A DNA stretch of 64,000 bases, taken from NCBI GenBank assembly GCA_040954595.2, contig CM082595.2, positions 1,426,001 to 1,490,000 of the forward strand, read 5' to 3'. The DNA comes from Balanoglossus misakiensis (lineage: Eukaryota; Hemichordata). Shown in pieces: positions 13,321-24,630 of the stretch (positions within the stretch are counted from its first letter, which is position 1; each line of letters starts with the position of its first letter). The notes under the pieces are model-generated. The model was not told the DNA's origin. It made no database searches and saw nothing but the letters and a program-made list of their open reading frames with translations. Position numbers and translations under genes: made by a program.

Positions 13321-15129
13321 TTCATGAGCTATAACCCATGATTTTTCTCGAAAAATCACCAAATTTCGAAAATCCGCAAAGTCGAAAAATTGTCATTTCT
13401 GGGTGATTTCATGAGCTATAACCCATGATTTTTCTCGAAAAATCACCAAATTTCGAAAATCCGCAAAGTCGAAAAATTGTCATTTCTGGGTGATTTCATG
13501 AGCTATAACCCATGATTTTTCTCGAAAAATCACCAAATTTCGAAAATCCGCAAAGTCGAAAAATTGTCATTTCTGGGTGATTTCATGAGCTATAACCCAT
13601 GATTTTTCTCGAAAAATCACCAAATTTCGAAAATCCGCAAAGTCGAAAAATTGTCATTTCTGGGTGATTTCATGAGCTATAACCCATGATTTTTCTCGAA
13701 AAATCACCAAATTTCGAAAATCCGCAAAGTCGAAAAATTGTCATTTCTGAGTGATTTCATGAGCTATAACCCATGATTTTTCTCGAAAAATCACCAAATT
13801 TCGAAAATCCGCAAAGTCGAAAAATTGTCATTTCTGGGTGATTTCATGAGCTATAACCCATGATTTTTCTCGAAAAATCACCAAATTTCGAAAATCCGCA
13901 AAGTCGAAAAATTGTCATTTCTGATTGATTTCATGAGCTATAACCCATGGTTTTTCTCGAAAAATCACCAAATTTCGAAAATCCGCAAAGTCGAAAAATT
14001 GTCATTTCTGGGTGATTTCATGAGCTATAACCCATGGTTTTTCTCAAAAAATCACCAAATTTCGAAAATCCGCAAAGTCGAAAAATTGTCATTTCTGAGT
14101 GATTTCATGAGCTATAACCCATGATTTTTCTCGAAAAATCACCAAATTTCGAAAATCCGCAAAGTCGAAAAATTGTCATTTCTGGGTGATTTCATGAGCT
14201 AAACCCATGATTTTTCTCGAAAAATCACCAAATTTCGAAAATCCGCAAAGTCGAAAAATTGTCATTTCTGAGTGATTTCATGAGCTATAACCCATGATTT
14301 TTCTCGAAAAATCACCAAATTTCGAAAATCCGCAAAGTCGAAAAATTGTCATTTCTGAGTGATTTCATGAGCTATAACCCATGATTTTTCTCGAAAAATC
14401 ACCAAATTTCGAAAATCCGCAAAGTCGAAAAATTGTCATTTCTGGGTGATTTCATGAGCTATAACCCATGATTTTTCTCGAAAAATCACCAAATTTCGAA
14501 AATCCGCAAAGTCGAAAAATTGTCATTTCTGGGTGATTTCATGAGCTATAACCCATGATTTTTCTCGAAAAATCACCAAATTTCGAAAATCCGCAAAGTC
14601 GAAAAATTGTCATTTCTGGGTGATTTCATGAGCTATAACCCATGATTTTTCTCGAAAAATCACCAAATTTCGAAAATCCGCAAAGTCGAAAAATTGTCAT
14701 TTCTGGGTGATTTCATGAGCTATAACCCATGATTTTTCTCGAAAAATCACCAAATTTCGAAAATCCGCAAAGTCGAAAAATTGTCATTTCTGGGTGATTT
14801 CATGAGCTATAACCCATGATTTTTCTCGAAAAATCACCAAATTTCGAAAATCCGCAAAGTCGAAAAATTGTCATTTCTGAGTGATTTCATGAGCTATAAC
14901 CCATGATTTTTCTCGAAAAATCACCAAATTTCGAAAATCCGCAAAGTCGAAAAATTGTCATTTCTGGGTGATTTCATGAGCTATAACCCATGGTTTTTCT
15001 CAAAAAATCACCAAATTTCGAAAATCCGCAAAGTCGAAAAATTGTCATTTCTGGGTGATTTCATGAGCTATAACGCATGGTTTTTCTCAAAAAACCAGCA
15101 AATTTCGAAAATCCGCAAAGTCGAAAAAT

Positions 15130-17120
15130 TGTCATTTCTGCGTGATTTCATGAGCTATAACCCATGATTTTTCTCGAAAAATCACCAAATTTCGAAAATC
15201 CGCAAAGTCGAAAAATTGTCATTTCTGAGTGATTTCATGAGCTATAACCCATGGTTTTTCTCGAAAAATCACCAAATTTCGAAAATCCGCAAAGTCGAAA
15301 AATTGTCATTTCTGATTGATTTCATGAGCTATAACCCATGGTTTTTCTCGAAAAATCACCAAATTTCGAAAATCCGCAAAGTCGAAAAATTGTCATTTCT
15401 GGGTGATTTCATGAGCTATAACCCATGGTTTTTCTCAAAAAATCACCAAATTTCGAAAATCCGCAAAGTCGAAAAATTGTCATTTCTGAGTGATTTCATG
15501 AGCTATAACCCATGATTTTTCTCGAAAAATCACCAAATTTCGAAAATCCGCAAAATCGAAAAATTGTCATTTCTGGGTGATTTCATGAGCTATAACCCAT
15601 GATTTTTCTCGAAAAATCACCAAATTTCGAAAATCCGCAAAGTCGAAAAATTGTCATTTCTGAGTGATTTCATGAGCTATAACCCATGATTTTTCTCGAA
15701 AAATCACCAAATTTCGAAAATCCGCAAAGTCGAAAAATTGTCATTTCTGGGTGATTTCATGAGCTATAACCCATGATTTTTCTCGAAAAATCACCAAATT
15801 TCGAAAATCCGCAAAGTCGAAAAATTGTCATTTCTGGGTGATTTCATGAGCTATAACCCATGATTTTTCTCGAAAAATCACCAAATTTCGAAAATCCGCA
15901 AAGTCGAAAAATTGTCATTTCTGAGTGATTTCATGAGCTATAACCCATGATTTTTCTCGAAAAATCACCAAATTTCGAAAATCCGCAAAGTCGAAAAATT
16001 GTCATTTCTGGGTGATTTCATGAGCTATAACCCATGATTTTTCTCGAAAAATCACCAAATTTCGAAAATCCGCAAAGTCGAAAAATTGTCATTTCTGAGT
16101 GATTTCATGAGCTATAACCCATTATTTTTCTCGAAAAATCACCAAATTTCGAAAATCCGCAAAGTCGAAAAATTGTCATTTCTGGGTGATTTCATGAGCT
16201 ATAACGCATGGTTTTTCTCAAAAAACCACCAAATTTCGAAAATCCGCAAAGTCGAAAAATTGTCATTTCTGGGTGATTTCATGAGCTATAACCCATGGTT
16301 TTTCTCGAAAAATCACCAAATTTCGAAAATCCGCAAAGTCGAAAAATTGTCATTTCTGGGTGATTTCATGAGCTATAACCCATGATTTTTCTCGAAAAAT
16401 CACCAAATTTCGAAAATCCGCAAAGTCGAAAAATTGTCATTTCTGAGTGATTTCATGAGCTATAACCCATGGTTTTTCTCAAAAAATCACCAAATTTCGA
16501 AAATCCGCAAAGTCGAAAAATTGTCATTTCTGATTGATTTCATGAGCTATAACCCATGGTTTTTCTCGAAAAATCACCAAATTTCGAAAATCCGCAAAGT
16601 CGAAAAATTGTCATTTCTGGGTGATTTCATGAGCTATAACCCATGGTTTTTCTCAAAAAATCACCAAATTTCGAAAATCCGCAAAGTCGAAAAATTGTCA
16701 TTTCTGAGTGATTTCATGAGCTATAACCCATGATTTTTCTCGAAAAATCACCAAATTTCGAAAATCCGCAAAATCGAAAAATTGTCATTTCTGGGTGATT
16801 TCATGAGCTATAACCCATGATTTTTCTCGAAAAATCACCAAATTTCGAAAATCCGCAAAGTCGAAAAATTGTCATTTCTGAGTGATTTCATGAGCTATAA
16901 CCCATGATTTTTCTCGAAAAATCACCAAATTTCGAAAATCCGCAAAGTCGAAAAATTGTCATTTCTGGGTGATTTCATGAGCTATAACCCATGATTTTTC
17001 TCGAAAAATCACCAAATTTCGAAAATCCGCAAAGTCGAAAAATTGTCATTTCTGGGTGATTTCATGAGCTATAACCCATGATTTTTCTCGAAAAATCACC
17101 AAATTTCGAAAATCCGCAAA
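15130..17120 (+). repeat. higher-order duplication in satellite, 1218-bp offset
   Basis: About 770 bp from 15,130 recurs from 16,348 at an offset of 1218 bp (14 x 87). Private markers are CTGATTGAT (15,313 and 16,531) and CAAAATCG (15,551 and 16,769). Match of the variant order ends near 15,900/17,120. A separate marker, TAACGCATGG, lies at 15,071, 16,202 and 18,551 (13 and 27 units apart). Confidence 0.8.
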
Positions 17121-18655
17121 GTCGAAAAATTGTCATTTCTGGGTGATTTCATGAGCTATAACCCATGATTTTTCTCGAAAAATCACCAAATTTCGAAAAT
17201 CCGCAAAGTCGAAAAATTGTCATTTCTGAGTGATTTCATGAGCTATAACCCATGATTTTTCTCGAAAAATCACCAAATTTCGAAAATCCGCAAAGTCGAA
17301 AAATTGTCATTTCTGGGTGATTTCATGAGCTATAACCCATGATTTTTCTCGAAAAATCACCAAATTTCGAAAATCCGCAAAGTCAAAAAATTGTCATTTC
17401 TGAGTGATTTCATGAGCTATAACCCATGATTTTTCTCGAAAAATCACCAAATTTCGAAAATCCGCAAAGTCGAAAAATTGTCATTTCTGGGTGATTTCAT
17501 GAGCTATAACCCATGATTTTTCTCGAAAAATCACCAAATTTCGAAAATCCGCAAAGTCGAAAAATTGTCATTTCTGGGTGATTTCATGAGCTATAACCCA
17601 TGATTTTTCTCGAAAAATCACCAAATTTCGAAAATCCGCAAAGTCGAAAAATTGTCATTTCTGGGTGATTTCATGAGCTATAACCCATGATTTTTCTCGA
17701 AAAATCACCAAATTTCGAAAATCCGCAAAGTCGAAAAATTGTCATTTCTGGGTGATTTCATGAGCTATAACCCATGATTTTTCTCGAAAAATCACCAAAT
17801 TTCGAAAATCCGCAAAGTCGAAAAATTGTCATTTCTGGGTGATTTCATGAGCTATAACCCATGATTTTTCTCGAAAAATCACCAAATTTCGAAAATCCGC
17901 AAAGTCGAAAAATTGTCATTTCTGAGTGATTTCATGAGCTATAACCCATGATTTTTCTCGAAAAATCACCAAATTTCGAAAATCCGCAAAGTCGAAAAAT
18001 TGTCATTTCTGAGTGATTTCATGAGCTATAACCCATGATTTTTCTCGAAAAATCACCAAATTTCGAAAATCCGCAAAGTCGAAAAATTGTCATTTCTGGG
18101 TGATTTCATGAGCTATAACCCATGGTTTTTCTCAAAAAATCACCAAATTTCGAAAATCCGCAAAGTCGAAAAATTGTCATTTCTGGGTGATTTCATGAGC
18201 TATAACCCATGGTTTTTCTCAAAAAATCACCAAATTTCGAAAATCCGCAAAGTCGAAAAATTGTCATTTCTGAGTGATTTCATGAGCTATAACCCATGAT
18301 TTTTCTCGAAAAATCACCAAATTTCGAAAATCCGCAAAGTCGAAAAATTGTCATTTCTGGGTGATTTCATGAGCTATAACCCATGATTTTTCTCGAAAAA
18401 TCACCAAATTTCGAAAATCCGCAAAGTCGAAAAATTGTCATTTCTGGGTGATTTCATGAGCTATAACCCATGGTTTTTCTCAAAAAATCACCAAATTTCG
18501 AAAATCCGCAAAGTCGAAAAATTGTCATTTCTGGGTGATTTCATGAGCTATAACGCATGGTTTTTCTCAAAAAACCACCAAATTTCGAAAATCCGCAAAG
18601 TCGAAAAATTGTCATTTCTGGGTGATTTCATGAGCTATAACCCATGGTTTTTCTC

Positions 18656-18671
18656 ACCGCATAGTGAATGA
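18656..18671. other. inversion junction of the satellite array
   Basis: The forward array stops inside a unit at ...GGTTTTTCTCA. After a short non-satellite stretch (CCGCATAGTGAATG), the array resumes in reverse complement as AGAAATGACAATTTTTCG. The two sides are at different unit phases, so this is not a perfect palindrome but a switch point between inverted arms. Confidence 0.85.
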
Positions 18672-19216
18672 GAAATGACAATTTTTCGACTTTGCGGATT
18701 TTCGAAATTTGGTGATTTTTTGAGAAAAACCATGGGTTATAGCTCATGAAAATCACCCAGAAATGACAATTTTTCGACTTTGCAGATTTTCGAAATTTGG
18801 TGATTTTTCGAGAAAAATCATGGGTTATAGCTCATGAAATCACTCAGAAATGACAATTTTTCGACTTTGCGGATTTTCGAAATTTGGTGATTTTTCGAGA
18901 AAAATCATGGGTTATAGCTCATGAATCACCCAGAAATGACAATTTTTCGACTTTGCGGATTTTCGAAATTTGGTGATTTTTCGAGAAAAATCATGGGTTA
19001 TAGCTCATGAAATCACTCAGAAATGACAATTTTTCGACTTTGCGGATTTTCGAAATTTGGTGATTTTTTGAGAAAAACCATGGGTTATAGCTCATGAAAT
19101 CACCCAGAAATGACAATTTTTCGACTTTGCGGATTTTCGAAATTTGGTGATTTTTTGAGAAAAACCATGGGTTATAGCTCATGAAATCACCCAGAAATGA
19201 CAATTTTTCGACTTTG
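18672..19216 (-). repeat. 87-bp satellite type A, inverted arm (proximal)
   Basis: Reverse-complement copies of the type A unit, about 6 units, containing both A1 and A2 forms. One unit has lost a base before ATCACCC near 18,924. It passes directly into type B at the GGAATTTCAAAATTTGG sequence. Confidence 0.93.
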
Positions 19217-21915
19217 CGGAATTTCAAAATTTGGCCGATTTTTAAAAAAACCATGGGTTATAGCTCAGGAAAATCATCAAAAAATGAGAATTTTTCGACT
19301 TTGCGGAATTTCAAAATTTGGCCGATTTTTAAAAAAACCATGGGTTATAGCTCAGGAAAATCATCAAAAAATGAGAATTTTTCGCCTTTGCGGAATTTCA
19401 AAATTTGGCCGATTTTTGAAAAAACCATGAGTTATAGCTCAGGAAAATCATCAAAAAATGAGAATTTTTCGACTTTGCGGAATTTCAAAATTTGGCCGAT
19501 TTTTGAAAAAACCATGGGTTATAGCTCAGGAAAATCATCAAAAAATGAGAATTTTTCGACTTTGCGGAATTTCAAAATTTGGCCGATTTTTGAAAAAACC
19601 ATGGGTTATAGCTCAGGAAAATCATCAAAAAATGACAATTTTTCGACTTTGCGGAATTTCAAAATTTGGCCGATTTTTAAAAAAACCATGGGTTATAGCT
19701 CAGGAAAATCATCAAAAAATGAGAATTTTTCGACTTTGCGGAATTTCAAAATTTGGCCGATTTTTGAAAAAACCATGGGTTATAGCTCAGGAAAATCATC
19801 AAAAAATGAGAATTTTTCGACTGCGGAATTTCAAAATTTGGCCGATTTTTGAAAAAAATCATGGGTTATAGCTCAAGAAAATCATCAAAAAATGAGAATT
19901 TTTCGACTTTGCGGAATTTCAAAATTTGGCCGATTTTTGAAAAAACCATGAGTTATAGCTCAGGAAAATCATCAAAAAATGAGAATTTTTCGACTTTGCG
20001 GAATTTCAAAATTTGGCCGATTTTTGAAAAAACCATGTGTTATAGCTCAGGAAAATCATCAAAAAATGAGAATTTTTCGACTTTGCGGAATTTCAAAATT
20101 TGGCCGATTTTTGAAAAAACCATGGGTTATAGCTCAGGAAAATCATCAAAAAATGACAATTTTTCGACTTTGCGGAATTTCAAAATTTGGCCGATTTTTA
20201 AAAAAACCATGGGTTATAGCTCAGGAAAATCATCAAAAAATGAGAATTTTTCGACTTTGCGGAATTTCAAAATTTGGCCGATTTTTGAAAAAACCATGGG
20301 TTATAGCTCAGGAAAATCATCAAAAAATGAGAATTTTTCGACTGCGGAATTTCAAAATTTGGCCGATTTTTGAAAAAAATCATGGGTTATAGCTCAAGAA
20401 AATCATCAAAAAATGAGAATTTTTCGACTTTGCGGAATTTCAAAATTTGGCCGATTTTTGAAAAAACCATGGGTTATAGCTCAGGAAAATCATCAAAAAA
20501 TGAGAATTTTTCGACTTTGCGGAATTTCAAAATTTGGCCGATTTTTGAAAAAACCATGGGTTATAGCTCAGGAAAATCATCAAAAAATGAGAATTTTTCG
20601 ACTTTGCGGAATTTCAAAATTTGGCCGATTTTTGAAAAAACCATGGGTTATAGCTCAGGAAAATCATCAAAAAATGAGAATTTTTCGACTTTGCGGAATT
20701 TCAAAATTTGGCCGATTTTTGAAAAAACCATAGGTTATAGCTCAGGAAAATCATCAAAAAATGAGAATTTTTCGACTTTGCGGAATTTCAAAATTTGGCC
20801 TATTTTTAAAAAAACCATGGGTTATAGCTCAGGAAAATCATCAAAAAATGAGAATTTTTCGACTTTGCGGAATTTCAAAATTTGGCCGATTTTTGAAAAA
20901 ACCATGGGTTATAGCTCAGGAAAATCATCAAAAAATGAGAATTTTTCGACTTTGCGGAATTTCAAAATTTGGCCGATTTTTGAAAAAACCATGGGTTATA
21001 GCTCAGGAAAATCATCAAAAAATGAGAATTTTTCGACTTTGCGGAATTTCAAAATTTGGCCGATTTTTGAAAAAACCATGGGTTATAGCTCAGGAAAATC
21101 ATCAAAAAATGAGAATTTTTCGACTTTGCGGAATTTCAAAATTTGGCCGATTTTTGAAAAAACCATGGGTTATAGCTCAGGAAAATCATCAAAAAATGAG
21201 AATTTTTCGACTTTGCGGAATTTCAAAATTTGGCCGATTTTTGAAAAAACCATGGGTTATAGCTCAGGAAAATCATCAAAAAATGAGAATTTTTCGACTT
21301 TGCGGAATTTCAAAATTTGGCCTATTTTTAAAAAAACCATGGGTTATAGCTCAGGAAAATCATCAAAAAATGAGAATTTTTCGACTTTGCGGAATTTCAA
21401 AATTTGGCCGATTTTTGAAAAAACCATGGGTTATAGCTCAGGAAAATCATCAAAAAATGAGAATTTTTCGACTTTGCGGAATTTCAAAATTTGGCCGATT
21501 TTTGAAAAAACCATGGGTTATAGCTCAGGAAAATCATCAAAAAATGAGAATTTTTCGACTTTGCGGAATTTCAAAATTTGGCCGATTTTTAAAAAAACCA
21601 TGGGTTATAGCTCAGGAAAATCATCAAAAAATGAGAATTTTTCGACTTTGCGGAATTTCAAAATTTGGCCGATTTTTAAAAAAACCATGGGTTATAGCTC
21701 AGGAAAATCATCAAAAAATGAGAATTTTTCGACTTTGCGGAATTTCAAAATTTGGCCGATTTTTAAAAAAACCATGGGTTATAGCTCAGGAAAATCATCA
21801 AAAAATGAGAATTTTTCGACTTTGCGGAATTTCAAAATTTGGCCGATTTTTGAAAAAACCATGGGTTATAGCTCAGGAAAGTCATCAAAAAATGAGAATT
21901 TTTCGACTTTGCGGA
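19217..21915 (-). repeat. 87-bp satellite type B block
   Basis: About 31 tandem units of a second family with the same 87-bp length but a diverged sequence. Diagnostic pieces are GGAATTTCAAAATTTGGCCG, GAAAAAACCATGGGTT, AGCTCAGGAAAATCATC and AAAAAATGAGAATTTTTCG. Units are far more uniform than type A. Two internal six-unit periods are visible: a unit lacking TTT (CGACTGCGG) at 19,818 and 20,339 (521 bp apart), and a GGCCTATTTTTAAA unit at 20,797 and 21,319 (522 bp apart). Open reading frames here (for example 20,370-21,959) follow from the repeat length being a multiple of three and its lack of stops, not from gene content. Confidence 0.95.
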
Positions 21916-22468
21916 TTTTCGAAAATTTGTCATTTTTTGAGAAAAACCATGGGTTATAGCTCATGAAAATCACCCAGAAATGAGAATTTTTCGACTTTGC
22001 GGATTTTCGAAATTTGGTGATTTTTTGAGAAAAACCATGGGTTATAGCTCATGAAAATCACCCAGAAATGACAATTTTTCGACTTTGCGGATTTTCGAAA
22101 TTTGGTCATTTTTTGAGAAAAACCATGGGTTATAGCTCATGAAATCACCCAGAAATGACAATTTTTCGACTTTGCGGATTTTCGAAATTTGGTGATTTTT
22201 TGAGAAAAACCATGGGTTATAGCTCATGAAAATCACCCAGAAATGACAATTTTTCAACTTTGCGGATTTTCGAAATTTGGTCATTTTTTGAGAAAAACCA
22301 TGGGTTATAGCTCATGAAAATCACCCAGAAATGACAATTTTTCGACTTTGCGGATTTTTGAAATTTGGTCATTTTTTGAGAAAAACCATGGGTTATAGCT
22401 CATGAAAATCACCCAGAAATGACAACTTTTCGACTTTGCGGATTTTCGAAATTTGGTAATTTTTTGAG
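21916..22468 (-). repeat. 87-bp satellite type A, inverted arm (distal end)
   Basis: Returns from type B to type A (GCGGATTTTCG, TTTTTTGAGAAAAACC). About 6 units run to the edge of the array. The last one ends within TAATTTTTTGAG, after which single-copy sequence starts (CTTAATTGGTCATTC). Some units carry a private GGTCATTTTTTGAG change. Confidence 0.93.
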
Positions 22469-24411
22469 CTTAATTGGTCATTCAAGTTGCAGAGGAATTG
22501 GTTGTCCTATTTCTGTCCAATCAAAATATTCATTGCTAACAAATTCATTGCACAACACAACATAGCTTCATACACATTGTTACTTTGAGTCCATTGCTAT
22601 AAGCAATTTCATGTATGAAAATAATTATAGAGACAAGACAAAGTCGTTGAGACTAAAATTTTAATAGTCACAATTAATAATCCATTCCACATGTCTGGTA
22701 CTGAGGCATAAATCCAAGGTGCTAAGTCGTATTAACATATCAGTTTTTGTCTTATCCATGGGGTCAGTCCAATATTATATTATGTCTAACTCGTAAAATA
22801 AACTTGCAAATATTCAAATCCTGCTGGAATTATTACATGTTCATCAAAACAGCAGATTTTTAGTTGATTGCATTTCCGATGAAGATAAACAAACATGGAA
22901 GCAGTTCTGGTCACATGATTGATCTTTGCCAATCAGAGTTGAATAAAAATTCTACAGAAAAAAATATCACTATGCAATTGCTGCATTCGAAAAGATTTTA
23001 AACATATGTTATATTTGGTACATAGTTTTTCATAATTTGCCATAATATGAAGACAGTACACAACAAAAATAAAAGGAAAAAATCTCCCACATTACATTGA
23101 AATTTGATTATAAAATTTGAAATCCTTCACACCATGATAGAAATTGCTAACATTTATCAGAGACAATTGCTTAGTGACATAATTCGCAAAAAAAACACCA
23201 AAAAGGAAAAATAAGAAAAAAAGAAACATTTATCCCTTATTTAAAATGGCATAATCTTGGCCATTCTAATCACCTTAAAAGAAGAATTAAGATTCGATTT
23301 TGAAATTAATCTCCTTTCTAACCCTTTGATGCCAAAAGAAAAACACAAAAGTCACTTTCATTTTCATGTTATTTTTCATTGCACATTTTCATCACCCAAT
23401 TCATTGAAAATCCAATCTTCTGTGGTTTTCTTTCCTTATAATTTGGTATAATTTGTCTCACCTCAAAGTACTGGAAAAAGAGAAAATATCATGAAACACT
23501 GCCACATGTGTATGATATAAAGGTAGGCTAATAATTATGCAACCAAGTGACGAACACGTTAGGTCTAGAACTTATTTAACCCTTTCACCACAATGGTTCA
23601 GTCCAAACCCATTGTTTTCCATGGTAAGGTTGGACCTCTAAAGATAGAACTAGGGGTGAAAGGGTTAAAGTTTGAAGTGACAGGCTGAATTATCCTCAAG
23701 CTCAGAATGACATGAATGTGGCAAGCTAGTCCAGTCTATGCCTTATCAAAACCCATAAGTGATTATCAATAATCTTGGTCTTAAGAATAATGGTGACATT
23801 ACATGAGACATGTCAGGACAGGCTGCATACAAGAAACTCATATTGACATCAAAACAAAAGACAATATTATCCAGTAAATTAGATACATTATTTCATCATT
23901 TTAAGATCATAGGGGCAAAAATCACCTGGCTTGAGACTTGAACTATCACTGGTCTTACTCACATTGTCAAAGACTTCTCTCTGTAATCTTAACCCAACAA
24001 ATGCAATTGACCAATCAGATGCAAGCTACTCCAAAAATAGAAGCCCCCTAACCCAGTGGTTGATAGTTCAAGCCAAGTGACAAGCGACTTTTTTCCTTTA
24101 AGTGCCTGCAGCCTTGTGATCAACATTCTAAGCACTATCCGATTACATGGCCACCAACAGCAAGTCCCTTCTCAAATTTAGTATGGTAAATTTCCTTGTA
24201 TATTTCCTTGTCCAAACATTGTCACTTAAAATGAAAATTGCAAGATAGAAGAGTATTAAGAATATTCAGCCACAAATATTTTGGTTTTCAGAAGGGAAAA
24301 GTGTTGATGTTTACAAACATATAACAAGCTCATTTCACCCCTTTCATGGCAGAGTAAGTTCACAAAAAACAGAACAACACAAACCAAACTGATGGTAAAT
24401 CATACTTACTA
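22469..24411. other. single-copy flank between satellite and vigilin
   Basis: AT-rich DNA without a recognised gene. It probably includes distal 3' UTR of the minus-strand vigilin gene, but I could not place the poly(A) site. It holds one mini-element at 23,576-23,668. Short reading frames (such as 23,257-23,451) have no family resemblance. Confidence 0.6.
23576..23668. mobile_element. MITE-like element, TTAACCC family (full-length copy)
   Basis: 93 bp, bounded by TTAACCCTTTCACC and its reverse complement GGTGAAAGGGTTAA. The interior folds back too (GTCCAAACC against GGTTGGAC). TTAA at both ends followed by CCC resembles non-autonomous piggyBac elements, which insert at TTAA. Further copies lie at 25,375, 28,434, 38,150, 44,817 and 45,090. 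No transposase is present. Confidence 0.65.
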
Positions 24412-24554
24412 CCTTAAATAGGTTTTTTACTTCATGCTAGGGGGTCCAAAATAGTTTGTTACTTCATACTAGGGGGCTCAATCACGTATCGTGAAATCGT
24501 GTTGACCACATGAGATTTTTATCACGCACCTAAATGGCAAAAACCTATTTAAGG
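24412..24554. mobile_element. MITE-like element with 16-bp inverted ends
   Basis: A perfect 16-bp inverted repeat, CCTTAAATAGGTTTTT at 24,412-24,427 and its complement at 24,539-24,554, encloses about 110 bp. The interior has a direct repeat around ACTTCAT(G/A)CTAGGGGG. It lies 77 bp past the vigilin stop codon, so it is probably carried in that gene's 3' UTR. Confidence 0.55.
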
Positions 24555-24630
24555 GAGTAGGAATTTGTTTTGTGCCGATAGTTGTGAGACTCTGAAATGA
24601 AAGGGGGGTCCAAAGTCCAAAGTGCCCTTT

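Larger units (their letters stand above)
1..18655 (+). repeat. 87-bp satellite array, type A, forward orientation
   Basis: Head-to-tail tandem repeat of an 87-bp unit, about 214 copies. Landmarks in order inside a unit are CCGCAAAGTCGAAAAATTG, TCATTTCTGGGTGATTTC, ATGAGCTATAACCCATG, a T-run/A-run hairpin core, then AATCACCAAATTTCGAAAA. Two main sub-forms exist. A1 has ATGATTTTTCTCGAAAAATC and A2 has ATGGTTTTTCTCAAAAAATC; mixed forms also occur. They are arranged in blocks: A1 dominates about 2.2-7.7 kb, A2 7.7-9.7, A1 9.7-10.7, A2 10.7-12.7, A1 12.7-13.9, then a mixture. The unit is exactly 29 codons long, so runs without stops appear by chance; I do not regard them as genes. Centromeric, pericentric or subtelomeric satellite are all possible. 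Confidence 0.97.

Noticed and set aside
1-18655. CENP-B box in the satellite unit
   Set aside because: TTTCGAAAATCCGCAAAG resembles the TTCG...A..CGGG pattern only at the TTCG part. The fixed A and CGGG positions do not match.
744-18671. Many forward reading frames of 60-225 codons in the type A array
   Set aside because: All are the same 29-residue translation of the 87-bp unit. Frames end wherever an A1 unit or an indel brings a stop. There is no start context, splice signal or family match.
19181-21966. Overlapping 401- and 529-codon frames in type B satellite
   Set aside because: Two frames are open over the same uniform repeat, which real genes would not show. They are explained by unit length and lack of stops.
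1-22468. CRISPR-like array
   Set aside because: Units are contiguous with no unique spacers, and the host is an animal.
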